Below are positions 35,087-47,165 of a stretch of 64,000 nucleotides of DNA, one piece after another; position 1 is the stretch's first letter, and each line of letters starts with the position of its first letter. Source of the DNA: Artemia franciscana (taxonomy: Eukaryota > Arthropoda > Branchiopoda > Anostraca > Artemiidae); NCBI RefSeq assembly GCF_032884065.1, contig NC_088864.1, positions 24,505,486-24,569,485 of the forward strand. Direction: 5' to 3'. Position numbers and translations under genes: made by a program. The notes beneath the pieces were generated by a model. It saw only the letters and a list, made by a program, of their open reading frames with translations, searched no databases and had not been told where the DNA came from.

Positions 35087-38000
35087 CTGTAAATAAAATG
35101 CTAATTGGTTGTGAGGAAGTAAAATAGTAAAGTAGCGATTTTATTGTTTTGGTAGAAAGGAAAGTGCTATAGCTTCAAAAAGGATAGGTAGTATGTAGAG
35201 TAGTGAGCGATGTAGGGTAATTAAAATATGAAATAAAATATAAAATATAGCTAGAAATGGGCGAGAAGTGGAAATTATACGATCTAACCGAAAGTTTGTT
35301 GTATTTCATTGTCAGATTAAACCACCCAATTTTATTTATGTATGTAACCAAGCCAAAAACTGTCCTGGAACTACCAATCAGGAAGGCCAAGTATTTCAAA
35401 ACTTTACAAAATACTTTGGGGCATGACAGGAAATGCCCTCTAAACAGACCCGTGTCGATTTACCAAATTCCAACGGAAATTACTAACCAAATTCCAAGAA
35501 GTCTCACTTTTTATTCGAGTAATTCACAAAGTTCTTATTAGTACGATTAAAAATACCAATATGCTTTTATGAGTTAGGAGGATCAAATTAGCTAGTTTAT
35601 TTCTCAAATTCTTTAAAGCCTTTGCAGACATTCTTTCAGAACCTTTATCCGTACTTTTTAATGATTAGATAAAAGAACAAGCATTTTAAATGAAAGTAAG
35701 GAGCAACATTAAAACTTGGAACGAACAGAAATTATCCCGTATATGAAAGAGGCTGTTTCCTCCTCAACGCCCCACTCTTTACGCTAAAGTTTGACTCTTT
35801 CTCTTAACTCTACTTTTTAAAACAGTAAAAAATTTAGCGTAAAGAGCGGGGCGTTGATGAGGAAGCAGCCCCTTTCATATACGAAGTAATTTCTGTTCGT
35901 TTTAAGTTTTAATATCGCTCCTTACTACTGTTTAAAAAACTGTTTTTTTTTTATTTAATTTCTGAACGTTTTTGAATCAATGCATGTTTTGATTTTGGCT
36001 CTCCGCAGATGAATAATTAAACCGAAATTTTAATATTTATTTTTTTGTCTAAAGTGCTTTCTCATAGTTTTGATCGAATTATTTTGAGAAAAAATGGAGC
36101 GGGGGAGGATGCCTAGTTGCCGTCCGATTTTTTGGTTACTTAAAAAGGCAACTAAAAATTTTAATTTTTTACGAATCTTTTTATTAGTAAAAGATATACG
36201 TAACTTACAAATTAGCTTACGTAACTAACTTCTGTATTCTCATGTTTTTATTACGTATACGAAGGGGCTCACCCCCTCGTTAGTACCTCGCTCTTTACAT
36301 TAAAGCTTAAATTTTGTCCCAATTTCTTAAGAATGACCCCTGAATCACAAAAGCCGTAGAATAAATAGTTGAAATTACTAAAAATACTTTAGCGTAAAGA
36401 GCGAGGTATTAGGAGGAGGTGAGCCTATCGTATGCTTAATAATTTCTGTTCGTTTTAAGTTTTAATGCTTCTCCTTACTTTCAGTTGAAAAAAGCTTTTT
36501 CATATTTGTTTTTTCATTATTTTTTTTTTAAAATAATACTAGAAAATCCTGGGCTCCCTTCATGAAAGCTTTCTTCCCCCATGACAAATTCCTCCAAGGA
36601 AAGTTCCCCCAACATATCCCCCTCTTCTTCGAGTTACGAGTTTGGAAAATAAGGGGAAACACCCCTAAACGTCATAGTATATTTTTTTTTATTTTTCAAA
36701 TTGGCAAGTTTTTTTGTTTTTTTTTTTAATGGAGAGTTGTGAGACAGAGTCAAACTTTAGCTTAGAAAGCAAGGCGTTGAGAAGGGAACAGCCCCTATCA
36801 TATACGGAGTAATTTCTGTTCGTTTTAAGTTTTAATGTTGCTCCTCACTTTCAGTTAAAAAAACTTGTTTTTTTTTTATTTATTTCAGAATAGCGCGACT
36901 AATTTTTTCCGCCGATTGATTAGCTTTCGTCATAAATTAATACAGAAGTAAAAAGTGGGGCTATTTCAAAATGTAATGGGGAAATATATAATGGGCTATA
37001 AACTGTCGCTTAAAGAGGGGCGAGGGGTGGGGTATAGCGAAGCATTCGCTCTTAGGAATAGTATAAGTAGCTACTTATGGTTGTTTTAAGTTCTTTTCTG
37101 AATTTTTAGGCCTTCCTTCAAATGTGCCCCTCTCCTTATTTTTTACCAAAAATATAATTTAAAAGATCTACTGTTTAATACTGTAAAAACTTTAGCGTAA
37201 AGAGCGGGGCGTTGAGGAGGGAACAGCCCCTTTCATATACTGGGTAATTTCTGTTCGTTTTAAGTTTTGATGTTACTCCTTCCTTTCATTTAAAAAAAAC
37301 GTTTTTTATTTAATTTCTGAATGTTTTTTTAGTTAATCCATGTTTTGATTTCGGCTCTGCGCAGATGAATAATTAAAACGAAATTTGAATTTTTATTTTT
37401 TTGGCTAAACGGCTTTCTCATAATTTTGATCGAACGATTTTGAGAAAAATGAGCGGGGAAGGAGGCCCTGCTGCTCTCCAATTTTTTGCTACTTAAAAAG
37501 GCAACTAGAGCTTTTAGTTTTTTACGATTGTTTTCATTAGTAAAAATATACGTAACTTACGAATTAGCTTACCTAACGAACTTCTATATTCGCAGGTATC
37601 TATTACGTATATAAGGGGTGCTCGCCCACTTGTCAATACCTCGCTCATTACACTAAAGCTTAAATTTTGTCCTAAATCCTTAAGAATGACCCCTGAATCA
37701 CAATGGCCGTAGAATAAATAAATGAAATTACTGAAAAATACTTTAGCGTAAAGAGTGAGAGATTAGGAGGAAATGAACCCCTTATATGTGTAATATTTTT
37801 GTTCTTTTTAAGTTTTACCGCTGGTCCTTACTTTCAGTTGAAAACACTTTCATATTTATTTTTTCATTGTTTTTTTAAATCATGCTAGAAAATCCTGCCC
37901 CCTCCCATTCATGGAAAATTTTCCTCCCCATGACAAATTCCTCCATGGAAAGTTTCCCCAACATAACCTCCTCTTCTCAACCCCTCCTTCCAACCAAAAA

Positions 38001-38590
38001 ATCCCACTGAAAACGTCGGTACACTTCCCAATAATCATTGCCATGTGCAAACACTGGTCAAAGTTTTTAACTTGCAGCTTCTCCCATGGGGACTTTGGGG
38101 GAGTAAGTCGTCCTGAAAGACATAGTTATAAGGTTTTTCAACTATGCTGAGTAAAATGGCTATATCAGGATTTTGATGGCGCTAGAACTTTTCATTTCCA
38201 TTTGAATGAGCCCTCTCGCAAAATTTTAAGACCACTGGGTCGGTACAATCACCCTTGGAAAAAAGAATTAAATAAATAAACACGCATCTGGGATTTGTGT
38301 TTTTGCAAAATATACAAAATACTACATTCTTGTAGATAGGAGCTTGAAACTTGTACAATAAGGTTCTGTGATACGCTGAATCTGATGGTGTTACTTTCTT
38401 AACTTTCTGTTTTGGGATGAAAATATCTTTAAAAGTTATCGAACATTCTTTCTCTATAGCAGAAAAGACAATTATCAAGAATTAATAAGGTACAAGTTGT
38501 ATTAATTGCAACCCAGAATAATTCCCCATCCTAATAATTTTGATAGCAGTAAATCAATGACGTAAAATGAAAGACAAAGAAAAAACTTAC
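35087..38590 (-). other. Probable 3.5-kb intron of the transposase gene
   Basis: The donor GTAAG (38590-38586) and acceptor TTTACAG (35093-35087) join exon 1 to exon 2 with an ATG codon split 2+1, keeping the frame. The intron holds an inverted copy of the hairpin-bearing repeat (35690-38480). Confidence 0.65.
35640..38480 (-). repeat. Hairpin-bearing interspersed repeat, inverted copy 3 (rearranged)
   Basis: In reverse orientation to copies 1 and 2, the order includes palindromes near 35690-35960 and 36280-36460 and half-palindromes near 36740-36860 and 37185-37270. 'aaggcaactag' recurs near 36150 and 37498. The end (38190-38400) carries the reverse of 'ggtgatcgtatcgaccca' and 'cagattcagcgtatcac'. 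The internal ~1.1-kb unit is partly duplicated (36000-36540 against 37300-37880). Confidence 0.7.
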
Positions 38591-38895
38591 ATGGGGCGAA
38601 TCACGAGCTTTTCATAATTCTCAAAAAGGTAAGGCAGATCCACAATCCAGCGTGAGCCTTTTAGAAGGTCTGACCCCAAATTTCTTCCAGAAGTGATAAC
38701 TTTCAACACAAAAGGGGAAGTTGTTCCAATTCCTTCGGAACTTGATTCGTCGTGAACCGAAGCATCCGTTAAGTCTTCTAACATATATTTTGGTAAACGC
38801 GGTCTGCCTCTAGCCCGATAATTTAATTTCAACTTTTCACGATGGGCCTGCACATTTGGCAAATGGAGCCCTCGTATATTTCTTTTTTTTCCCAT
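38591..38895 (-). CDS. Mutator-like/YqaJ transposase gene, first coding exon
   Basis: The frame begins MGKKRNIRGLHLPNVQAHRE at 38895 and contains the basic segment RARGRPRLPKYM (about residues 28-39) and an acidic-serine stretch. It ends KGSRWIVDLPYLFENYEKL..IRPM at a GTAAG donor. The phrase 'G-R-IVDL-Y' followed in exon 2 by a Cys-x2-Cys segment is the usual start of Mutator-like/YqaJ fusion proteins of animals, which ties this exon to 35086-32746. RARGRPRLPK resembles an AT-hook. No promoter was identified upstream. Confidence 0.65.
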
Positions 38896-38954
38896 GTTAC
38901 TGTGGTCAATAACAAGAACTATATAAGAATTTTATTAGGTTTTTGACCATTTTT

Positions 38955-39120
38955 ATCGGGGTTCACTTACTAAAGGGTTGAATTGTTTCTTGAAAAGGCC
39001 TTGGACTTGAGACTGGTCATTTGACTGCTTTAGTATGGGTAATTTTTATTTGGGTTTATTTACCAAGGGGTGGGATTGTTTCTTGGAAAGGCCTTGGACT
39101 TGAGACTGGTCATTGACTTC
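38955..39120. repeat. 93-bp tandem duplication
   Basis: 'ttggacttgagactggtcat' occurs at 39001 and 39094, with matching sequence before it ('gattgtttcttg.aaaggcc'). Confidence 0.85.
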
Positions 39121-39124
39121 TTTT

Positions 39125-42100
39125 GTAGTTTGCTTTGGTAGTTCTACAGCAAGACTCGGGTTTTGCTATAACAAATTTAAATATTCTGGGGACATTTTGT
39201 TTCGTTCATTAGTTATTTTGTTTCATTCATTAGTTATTAATTAGCTTGTTTTATATAGTTTTAATTCTTATTTCAGTACGAAGATTATGCAAAATTGTAC
39301 TTATACTACAATACATAAATTTGTCCTGAATTTATTTTAATTAAACCAAAACGATAGATCAATCTTTTTAAAATAAAACCATTGCTTCTTATTCGGCCCT
39401 TGTGCTGTGTTCAATTTATCTCTAGGATTAGACGCAGCTTATCCTTAATTATTTATACAATACAATTTTCTTATATATTCATTTACCGACAGTTTGGTGT
39501 CTGCACCTTACTTCTTCTCTAGACTCTGTTTAAACAGGTTAGAACTAAATAATGCTTGACTGAATCGCTCCTGAACAATCCGAGTGGTTAGCCCCTTGGT
39601 GTAATTTTTGCATTCTTAGATGCTCCGATTACAGCTCAATCTAACCTTTTGAGGGGAAATTTTGATTTCGGAACACAAATATGTAAAGTATTTGAAGGGA
39701 CTGCAGCCAGGAGGTATATATTATAGAAAAAAGCTTCTTATTGATGAATAGAAAATTGTTTGCTCTATTTTTTGATACCCCACAACAACAATGTCAAGCA
39801 TAGCAATCTAGAATGCAAACCCGAAACAGGTTTTATAATTATTTTGGAATTATAAAAAAAATAATTGTCGGCTTTAAGATTTGATTATGCCCAAATATTC
39901 ACCAGATTTTTTTACTTCTATTGACATAAAAACCGCCAAAATCACTAATTCAGGAACGTCAGGCAAACTCCAAATGTTTAACATGGGAGGTATAGGAAGA
40001 TTCTTTGCGAGTCCGTCCAGCCTTAATAGGAGTTTCTCATAATAGTTTATATACTTACAAGGCTTTCTCACTTCTTTGCTACACTTGGGAGGGAGACAGG
40101 GGCTAATAGATACTTAGTAGGGTGATAGGTGTAATAGATACTGATTGTTTGTTCCCTGACACTTTTTGTTCATAAATGAAAAATAAACTGTAACTTCCAC
40201 TTGCAAAACTGTTGCATCTGAGAACAAACTAGGAAAAACCGGAGTTCGATGTATCGTCGTCATAAGATGATTAAGAGAATTGAGATTGTACACTGCTATC
40301 TAACGCTGAACATCTTCTTGAAGAGGGTGCTTGGAGTCCTGTGTATCATGCAACGAATGCCTTGTCTGTTCTTACAGGCTTTCAGTGACAGAGTTTGGAC
40401 TCTGCTGCATACAAAGCCCTTTCCTTTAGCTACGAGTATTTCTGAATCTATCTTTTCTCGCAATTCAGTCGTGGCAGAACTTTTAGCAGGTTTAGTTTTA
40501 TCAAACCAAGGTAGAAGACTTTGATGGGGTGTGAACTTTTTAATTGATTTGCACGAATTAACTTCGTGTTTTTACTGGCTAATTGATAAAATTAAAATCG
40601 AGGACATTTTAGGGGATTAAAAAAAGTTCAAATAGTGCGTCACTTTTATAAATAAACTTTCTTGTGTGTCTTTTCAATTGGTAGTTTTTCATCAAATAGG
40701 TCAGATAATAATTTAAAACGTGGAAAAATGACTTTTCAAATACCATGTACTATCCCGATTACTCTTAACTGCATGTAATGATTTGTCATAGAACTTTCTT
40801 TCTAGAGGGAATAAAGTATAATAATCAAAGAAGTCACGAGAAAGGAGAGGGGGAGACACACAACCAAAGAACCTCCTGTTTACGTGATGTAGGCTGTTTG
40901 TCATTTTTTATATCATTATTGTTGTTCATTACTCAAACCCTCCCTCTAAGGTAAATAAAAACATACCTACCTTTGTATACACTTGTTGAGCCGGAACAGG
41001 GTGATGCGGTCACTGCGTCGTCTCCTAGCCATTTTGGTCTCATTCCATCTTTGCTAATCTGTATGCAAAAGCTTGTATTTGTGTTCAGCCTTTTCTTAAC
41101 TCTTGTAATGAATTGAATTAATTGGCGAGCAACAGTAATAAGGAATTGTTTTTTTTTGGAATAATGTCACTGAGGCAAAAAGTGCTAATAAGACTGAAAC
41201 AGAACGTTGTTTTGATTAGGGTACTCATGTTAGTAGGCCATTGAAATCATGCTCACAAGTCTTGAATGGATAATGGCTCGGAAGAAAAACAAGAGAGGAA
41301 AGCTAAATTTATTTGGTATATCTACAAAAATAAGTTTGAATTTCAAGCTTCTAAACGAAAAACGTAGGCTCTGTTGCCTTTGTTCTGAGGGTAGTCTCTT
41401 TAGCCCCTCTTGGTTGTACACTAAATTTTCAAGGAAGGTTCTTGAAAGACATAAATTAGATTTTAACATTCAACAGCAGCTTATAAAAATAAGAATAAAA
41501 GGTATAAACGTTGAATCTGGACATTAATTTCAAGACTACTTAATGCATTAGACTCTTTATATTGTCGGATGAGTTTTAAACGTAAGCCGTTTTGGCGAGA
41601 ATAATTCTAGTCTCTAAAACTGTGAGCTTCAACTCCAGGTTGGGATCTTTGTTAGTGCTGATGCAATTCCAATTTCACAGTTTAGATTGAAAATGCCCCG
41701 TGATTGGTATTTTCAAAAGAAAAAAATGAATTTTTTTTAATTTCTTATTCACTAAGTAATTTTTCCACTTCGGGTGTATCTGGGCATCTTTTCAATTATT
41801 CTATTTGTATGGTACGTTCGCTTCTTTCAGTTTTGATATTTTATGTGCTTTTATTAACTTCTCCACAGTTTTCATAGAACATTGGTAATCTACTTATTTT
41901 CTAATGTTTTGTTTCCACTATTACATATAATATTAATTTTGGCATTGTAACAGTTGATCTTGCAGTGCTAAGATACTTTTATGGAACCAAAAATGTTTCA
42001 CTTAAGAATATCCCCGAGACTGATGGATGGTAAGGTAAAATGATAGGAGGTAAAAATGGTTGTATTCAGCGTATACCAAAGAGGTGAGGATGTTTAAACT

Positions 42101-42770
42101 AAACATACAATTTGGATCGAGGCAGTGAAACAGCATTTCACTTCAAAAATCCAGCTAACGTCATTAAGTCAATTTGCAGGGTTCAATGCTTAATTTTCTC
42201 ATTTTTGCCTCCGCACAACTTAACCACGACAAATTCAGTACTTTTTCTGATCTTCTTGCGATGTATAAGTTCCAAACATGAGTCAAAATACTTTGTAACT
42301 TTGCTATTATTCTTACTATATCATTTGTTCATGATATAATTGGTCAGCCTGCACAAAAGCACTCAAAATCAGATAAATGGTATGAAATTAAAGGTAAGTG
42401 ATTTGGGCTTTAGGACACCTCGGGTATTACTGTGGCGAATGTTGCATGTGGCGAAAATACATCTTTTAAGGCTTACGCTAGCTGTGAAAAACACGATTTT
42501 GTGACCAGCATGCCACTTACACAAAATGACAAGATAATCGTATTACTGAATACATTGGCTTCAGATATATCTACTCACCAAGCAAGAATTACGAAATTAC
42601 TAAGGCTTTGTATTACAAATGATCTAAATTTGTTCAAAATAAGCAGTTTTTAATTATTCACCGTTTTTAAACCGAGATTCAACTCATTTTTTAATGTAAA
42701 GAAAATCGAAGTTTTAACAGATGTATGTAATTTTGTACATAAATACACATCATTGGTCTCAGCTATTGAA
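39125..42770. other. Intron sequence without recognised feature
   Basis: AT-rich sequence with short open frames (for example 40249-40524 and 41249-41527) that show no family motif. The latter has a few Cys residues (CCLCSEG), but I could not relate it to any domain. Confidence 0.4.
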
Positions 42771-42777
42771 TGATAGT

Positions 42778-43900
42778 AAATCGGCATTTTATGTTGAAAT
42801 ATTAAACTTGGGACTGTAGAAAAAAAACAATCTATCAAAATTTCCAAAGAAAACATAAAAAGTTTAGGTTCAGATGAGTTGTACTATTTTATCGGCATAA
42901 GCTAATACTTCACATTTTTTGGAACTCTATCGGGACTAAATGTTACTTTCAGTGGCTCTAATTCATATTTGGGAGGGGGGCAAAGTGTGTTTCAAAATTT
43001 AAAGGGGGGTGTTTTTCCACTAAAAATACCAAAAAGCGTATTTTTTCAATGAAGCTAGCAGAAGAGATGTTTTTTTCAAAATATAGTAGGGCCAAAAAAG
43101 TCTAGATAGTCATGTCACTGGTTAGCGCTACATGAGCATCAGTGGTTAATTTGTCAAACTTCTTTTTCTAATGTTGAACTATTATGACCAGCTTTTGAAG
43201 ATAGATTACGCTATTCTTATTATTTTGTTTTGTTATAGTGATCGGTAAATTCATCAAAAGTAGACTAAACTTGTTTTTTGACTAAGCAAAATCAGCATTA
43301 TGCAATGAAGTTTTCAAAGACTTGAATTTAGTTGACACGCTACGTACCATACTACGTCTTTTTGAGCTTTCGTTTAATTATAAATGTTTAAATTATAAAT
43401 GTTAATTAATTATAAATGTTAAATGTTATAAATGCCGAGTAAAATCGGCATTTTATGTTGAAATATTAAACTTGGGACTGTAAAAAACAATCTATCAAAA
43501 TTTCTAAAGAAAACATAAAAAGTTTAGGTTCAGATGAGTTGTACTATTTTATCGGCATAAGCTAATACTTAGCTCTTCACATTTTTTGGAACTCTTATCA
43601 GAACTAAATGTTACTTTCAGTGGCTCGTAATTCATATTTGGGAGGGGGCGAAGTGTGTTTCAAAATTTAAAGGGGGGTATTTTCATACTATTATGACCAG
43701 CTTTTGAAGATAGATTACGCTATTCTTATTATTTTGTTTTGTTATAGTGATCGATAAATTCATCAAAAGTAGACTAACTTGTTTTTTGACTAAGCAAAAT
43801 CAGCATTATGCAATGTTTTCAAAGACTTGAATGTTGTTGACACGCCACGTACCATACTGCGTCTTTTTGAGCTTTCGTTTAATTATAGATGTTGTTAACA
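42778..43900. repeat. Tandem duplication of a ~660-bp segment
   Basis: 'tcggcattttatgttgaaatattaaacttgggactg' occurs at 42781 and 43445 (offset 664). 'actattatgaccagcttttgaagatagattacgc' occurs at 43188 and 43687 (offset 499). The second copy lacks about 165 bp present in the first. Divergence is low, so the event is fairly recent. Confidence 0.85.
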
Positions 43901-45160
43901 TTTTTTGCTCTAGATCAGTTCTGTTCAAAATAAATTGCATATATGTATTAGCTTACAAAGCAAATATATATTTTCAAAGAAGTCAAATGCTCTGATACCT
44001 TCCTTTGCTTCTGTTTCTATGACGTTTTTTAAGATATCTCTATTTACCCTATATCAATTATATCATCTCAATGAAGGAAGAATAAACTGAAGAAATATAA
44101 AAAAACATAATTATAGTGTGAGACATAAGCCCTTTTACATGACTACACTTTATCGAGAGCTAATTTTAGTGTTCCTCAAGGGAAAAGTGGTTACCGAGAT
44201 CCCCCGTATCTTAAAGGAAGAAGAAATAAATGCACGTTGTCAAGCTTAGCGTACATTTTCTTTTAATATTAGTCTACTGAAAGTTGATTGGAAACATTAC
44301 CATTAGAATAAACACTATTTCCCTAAAGATTGTTTTACATTTCTTTTCTTGGCTCAGAATCTGTCACTGAAAGACTGTGTCTTATTAAATCTCTAAAGAA
44401 TTAGTCAGTAGACTTTCTATTCACCTAGAATCAGTAAATATTTTCGAATATATATCCATGCTTTCTATTAAGTAATGAGGAATGCATAATTGACAAATAT
44501 GACAATCAAAATAACATCTTGGTAAAAGTAAAGCACTGGCTGTTTGTGATATAAGATCAGCAGCAGTAGTACTGAGATTGGCAAAAAATTGTGACATTTC
44601 AGAAATTATTGCTGTTACGGTGCTTAAGCAAGTCTAAACAGCTAATGGGATATTAATTCCAGTACTCAGGAAAGAGCTGAAAAACCATATCCGGCACAAT
44701 TATTATCTACTAAGCAGGGATTACGAATTTATGTAGGTAGAGGAAAAAGTAAGTCGCAAATTAAATAAAACACAATTTTAATATTCGTCCACACACTGAA
44801 CTTGAACGTAGAATCTATCTTTTTTGTAACTTTACCTATATAATTTCTTCTTTCACTGTAAGTAAACAATTAGCTATTCACCCACCTAAATACACCTCGT
44901 TTGATGTCATAAGCCCCTTTTTCTTGAAGTGAGGTTTGTGTTATGATTGCTAGTACTAAACACAAGAATAATATAAGAATAATCTAGATTGTTCAAGAAT
45001 AATCTAGTATCAATTAATAATATAAGAATAGACTCTAAGAACAGTCCAGTTTTGTTGTCCCTGCTTTTTTCACGCTTTGTTTTAAATTCTTTTCTTATGT
45101 CACGCTTGATGTCCATGCATATAACTAATCTAGTCCACTTGGTCTTTTTTTTTAGCTTAA
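43901..45160. other. Intron sequence without recognised feature
   Basis: AT-rich. No motif or repeat was recognised apart from a short duplicated 'aagaataatctag' near 44975-45005. Confidence 0.4.
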
Positions 45161-45164
45161 TACT

Positions 45165-45330
45165 AGACCTACGTTGCCCGGGTAACGTGAAATGTTGTGG
45201 GAACCTTTCTCCGGCTTCGCCGAATAAAGTGTTGCGAGAGCAACACTTTGGTTTTGTTTCTTTGCTATTGGTTAAACGCTGAAGTTGTCAGCTTATCGAA
45301 GCTTTTAAAACGTTATGTTCAAAGAAGAAC
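45165..45330. repeat. GC-richer repeat end with perfect hairpin
   Basis: AAAGTGTTGC-GAGA-GCAACACTTT at 45226-45249 is a perfect 10-bp stem with a 4-base loop. It is preceded by a near-palindrome 'acgttgcccgggtaacgt' (about 45170-45187). Related hairpin sequence is at 48433-48455 and 48655-48680. It may be the end of a short mobile element. Confidence 0.5.
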
Positions 45331-45639
45331 ACGATCAGTAATCACATGATCAAAGGCCATTCCTCAGCGTTGAAAAACAACAACGAAATAGTATTCAAAG
45401 AAGGGACTAAATAGACTTTGCAACCAGTTGAATTTCATCCTTTTCATCGTAGATATCGTGACTGATGAAAACTTGGAACAATATCTTATATAATCTAGTT
45501 GGTATTATAAAGCTATCCGTAACTTTTCAGGATTAAAATACCATAGGTGACACTAATTATTACGAAACTACCTCATTATTTTACGTTATCGTTTGTACCC
45601 GTTCCGTAAACACGTAATTCTAGGTTACAGTGAATATGG

Positions 45640-45760
45640 GTAGGCTACACCAACTAGCAAAAGTTACAAACCCCTCTTCACTGAAGATGATTGTTGCCTA
45701 ATAGACGATTATCACTTACAAGTCCCCTGCACGTCTTACCACTGGAACCAAATTGGTCTT
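45640..45760. repeat. Direct repeat flanking the Penelope-like element, left
   Basis: 'aactagcaaaagttacaaacccct' and 'gaagatgattgttgcctaatagacgatt' match 47660-47750 in the same orientation at roughly 80% by eye, although the sequence between them (the two arms) is inverted. Confidence 0.6.
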
Positions 45761-46373
45761 ACCATCAAATACGCCGGAAACAAATAAAAGGTACTTAAGT
45801 AAAACAGTTCAAAATAGGGATGAAACCTTTTAATTGACAGTGAACCGATATACAAATTTTTAACTGGATATTTCGAACACACGTACAGTGTTCACCATCA
45901 GCATTAAAACTAAAAGACATCAATATAAACAAACAAAATTTATACCTAATAAACTAATTACATATAGTTTATTGCTCTTATTTTTTTTCAATGCAACAGC
46001 AGAAGCGAATCTCTTTGACCTTTTTGGTTCCGGTTCATTAGATTTATCTGACATAATACGTGGCCAGAGGTCATAGCTCTTAGGTGAGGTGATATTTAAT
46101 TTATTTGACCTCAGTAAATTATCATAAATTGAATTCAATTCAAATTCACCTGGATCTCTGTTTATAGAATTATTCTTGAATAATTTTTTTTTTAATTTCG
46201 ATTGTTTCCCTGAAAATTTGCTTTAAACCTTGGTCCCTAGAAATCAAACATTTTCCAACAAAATAAAATAATTTGGATAATTGAAAATATGTTCCGAAAG
46301 GGCCGATTTGAAATCTTCAGGTTTGGTATTTTGCTTTAAAGACGATGAAATAGAATTATGATGTTGTTGCTAT

Positions 46374-46440
46374 CTCATTTTTAAATTCTGGTTAGCACGT
46401 CCCACATAAGAGCTTCCACAAGTACTTGGAATTTTATAAA
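46374..46440 (-). pseudogene. GIY-YIG-type endonuclease segment of the Penelope element
   Basis: In the minus strand, YKIPSTCGSSYVGRANQNLK precedes a stop. It resembles the C-x-C-G-x2-Y-x-G-x-T/A region of Penelope endonucleases. The rest of the domain lies in shifted frames out to the left arm. Confidence 0.6.
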
Positions 46441-46943
46441 CCCCACTTTGTTGCTCTACGGAAGTTCGATCCTTTCCAGAATAAAAAAAAAATAGCCAAA
46501 GTATTACTACCTCTTAAAGCTACCTTTAAGCCATTATTTTGTAAAATTCTCGATGAAGTTTTTCACCTAGCCCTGGAACATATGGTAGAGAACAAAAAAA
46601 ATCTTTCTTTTCTGTTGTTTCCAGAATGTCGTCAGAAAATTCTAGAGTTTTTGTTTCTTTTCGAAAAAGTCTGGTCAGTTAACCAACCCGGATAATGGTT
46701 ACTTATTAAAATCTCTTTTAACAACAATAATTCCTCCTCAATGAATTTTGGAGAGCAAATTTTAAAAACACGGCCATTTAAGGATATGATTAAACCAATT
46801 TTTACTTGGCGAGCACGACCGGAGAAAAACGACAAAAATCTGTTATTGTTAGTAGGTTTTCTGTAAATCTGAAAATCCAGACTATTTTCATTTTTTAAAA
46901 GAAGATTCATCCAGAAAAGGAAGTTTCTTAACCTCTTCTAATT

Positions 46944-47165
46944 CTATTGTAAATAATCACCTCCCCAAAAATTAAGATGTTCTAAAAAACCTTTTAATTC
47001 CTCCTCCCCATAATTCCATACTGAAATTATGTCATCCATATATCTCCCCCAAAATTTGTGTTTAAAAAAATATGAATCTAACGCTAGTGTTTCAATATTT
47101 TCTACAAAACAATTTGCTAATAAAGGACTTAAAGGGGCCCCCATGGGTAAACCATTTACTTGAAT
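46944..47165 (-). pseudogene. Penelope reverse transcriptase, catalytic segment
   Basis: The minus frame MGAPLSPLLANCFVENIETL..FWGRYMDDIISVW contains the P-L-S-P-L-L-A motif and YMDD. It then breaks after LNFWGGDYLQ. It begins abruptly at the junction with the inverted arm, so everything N-terminal to this is absent. Confidence 0.78.

Noticed and set aside
38182..38478. 98-aa frame on the minus strand next to transposase exon 1
   Set aside because: It consists of the interspersed hairpin-bearing repeat; the same region in other copies has stops, so the frame is by chance open.
41249..41527. 92-aa plus-strand frame with a small cysteine cluster
   Set aside because: No splice-site context or known domain; it could be a gene fragment but there is nothing to support it.
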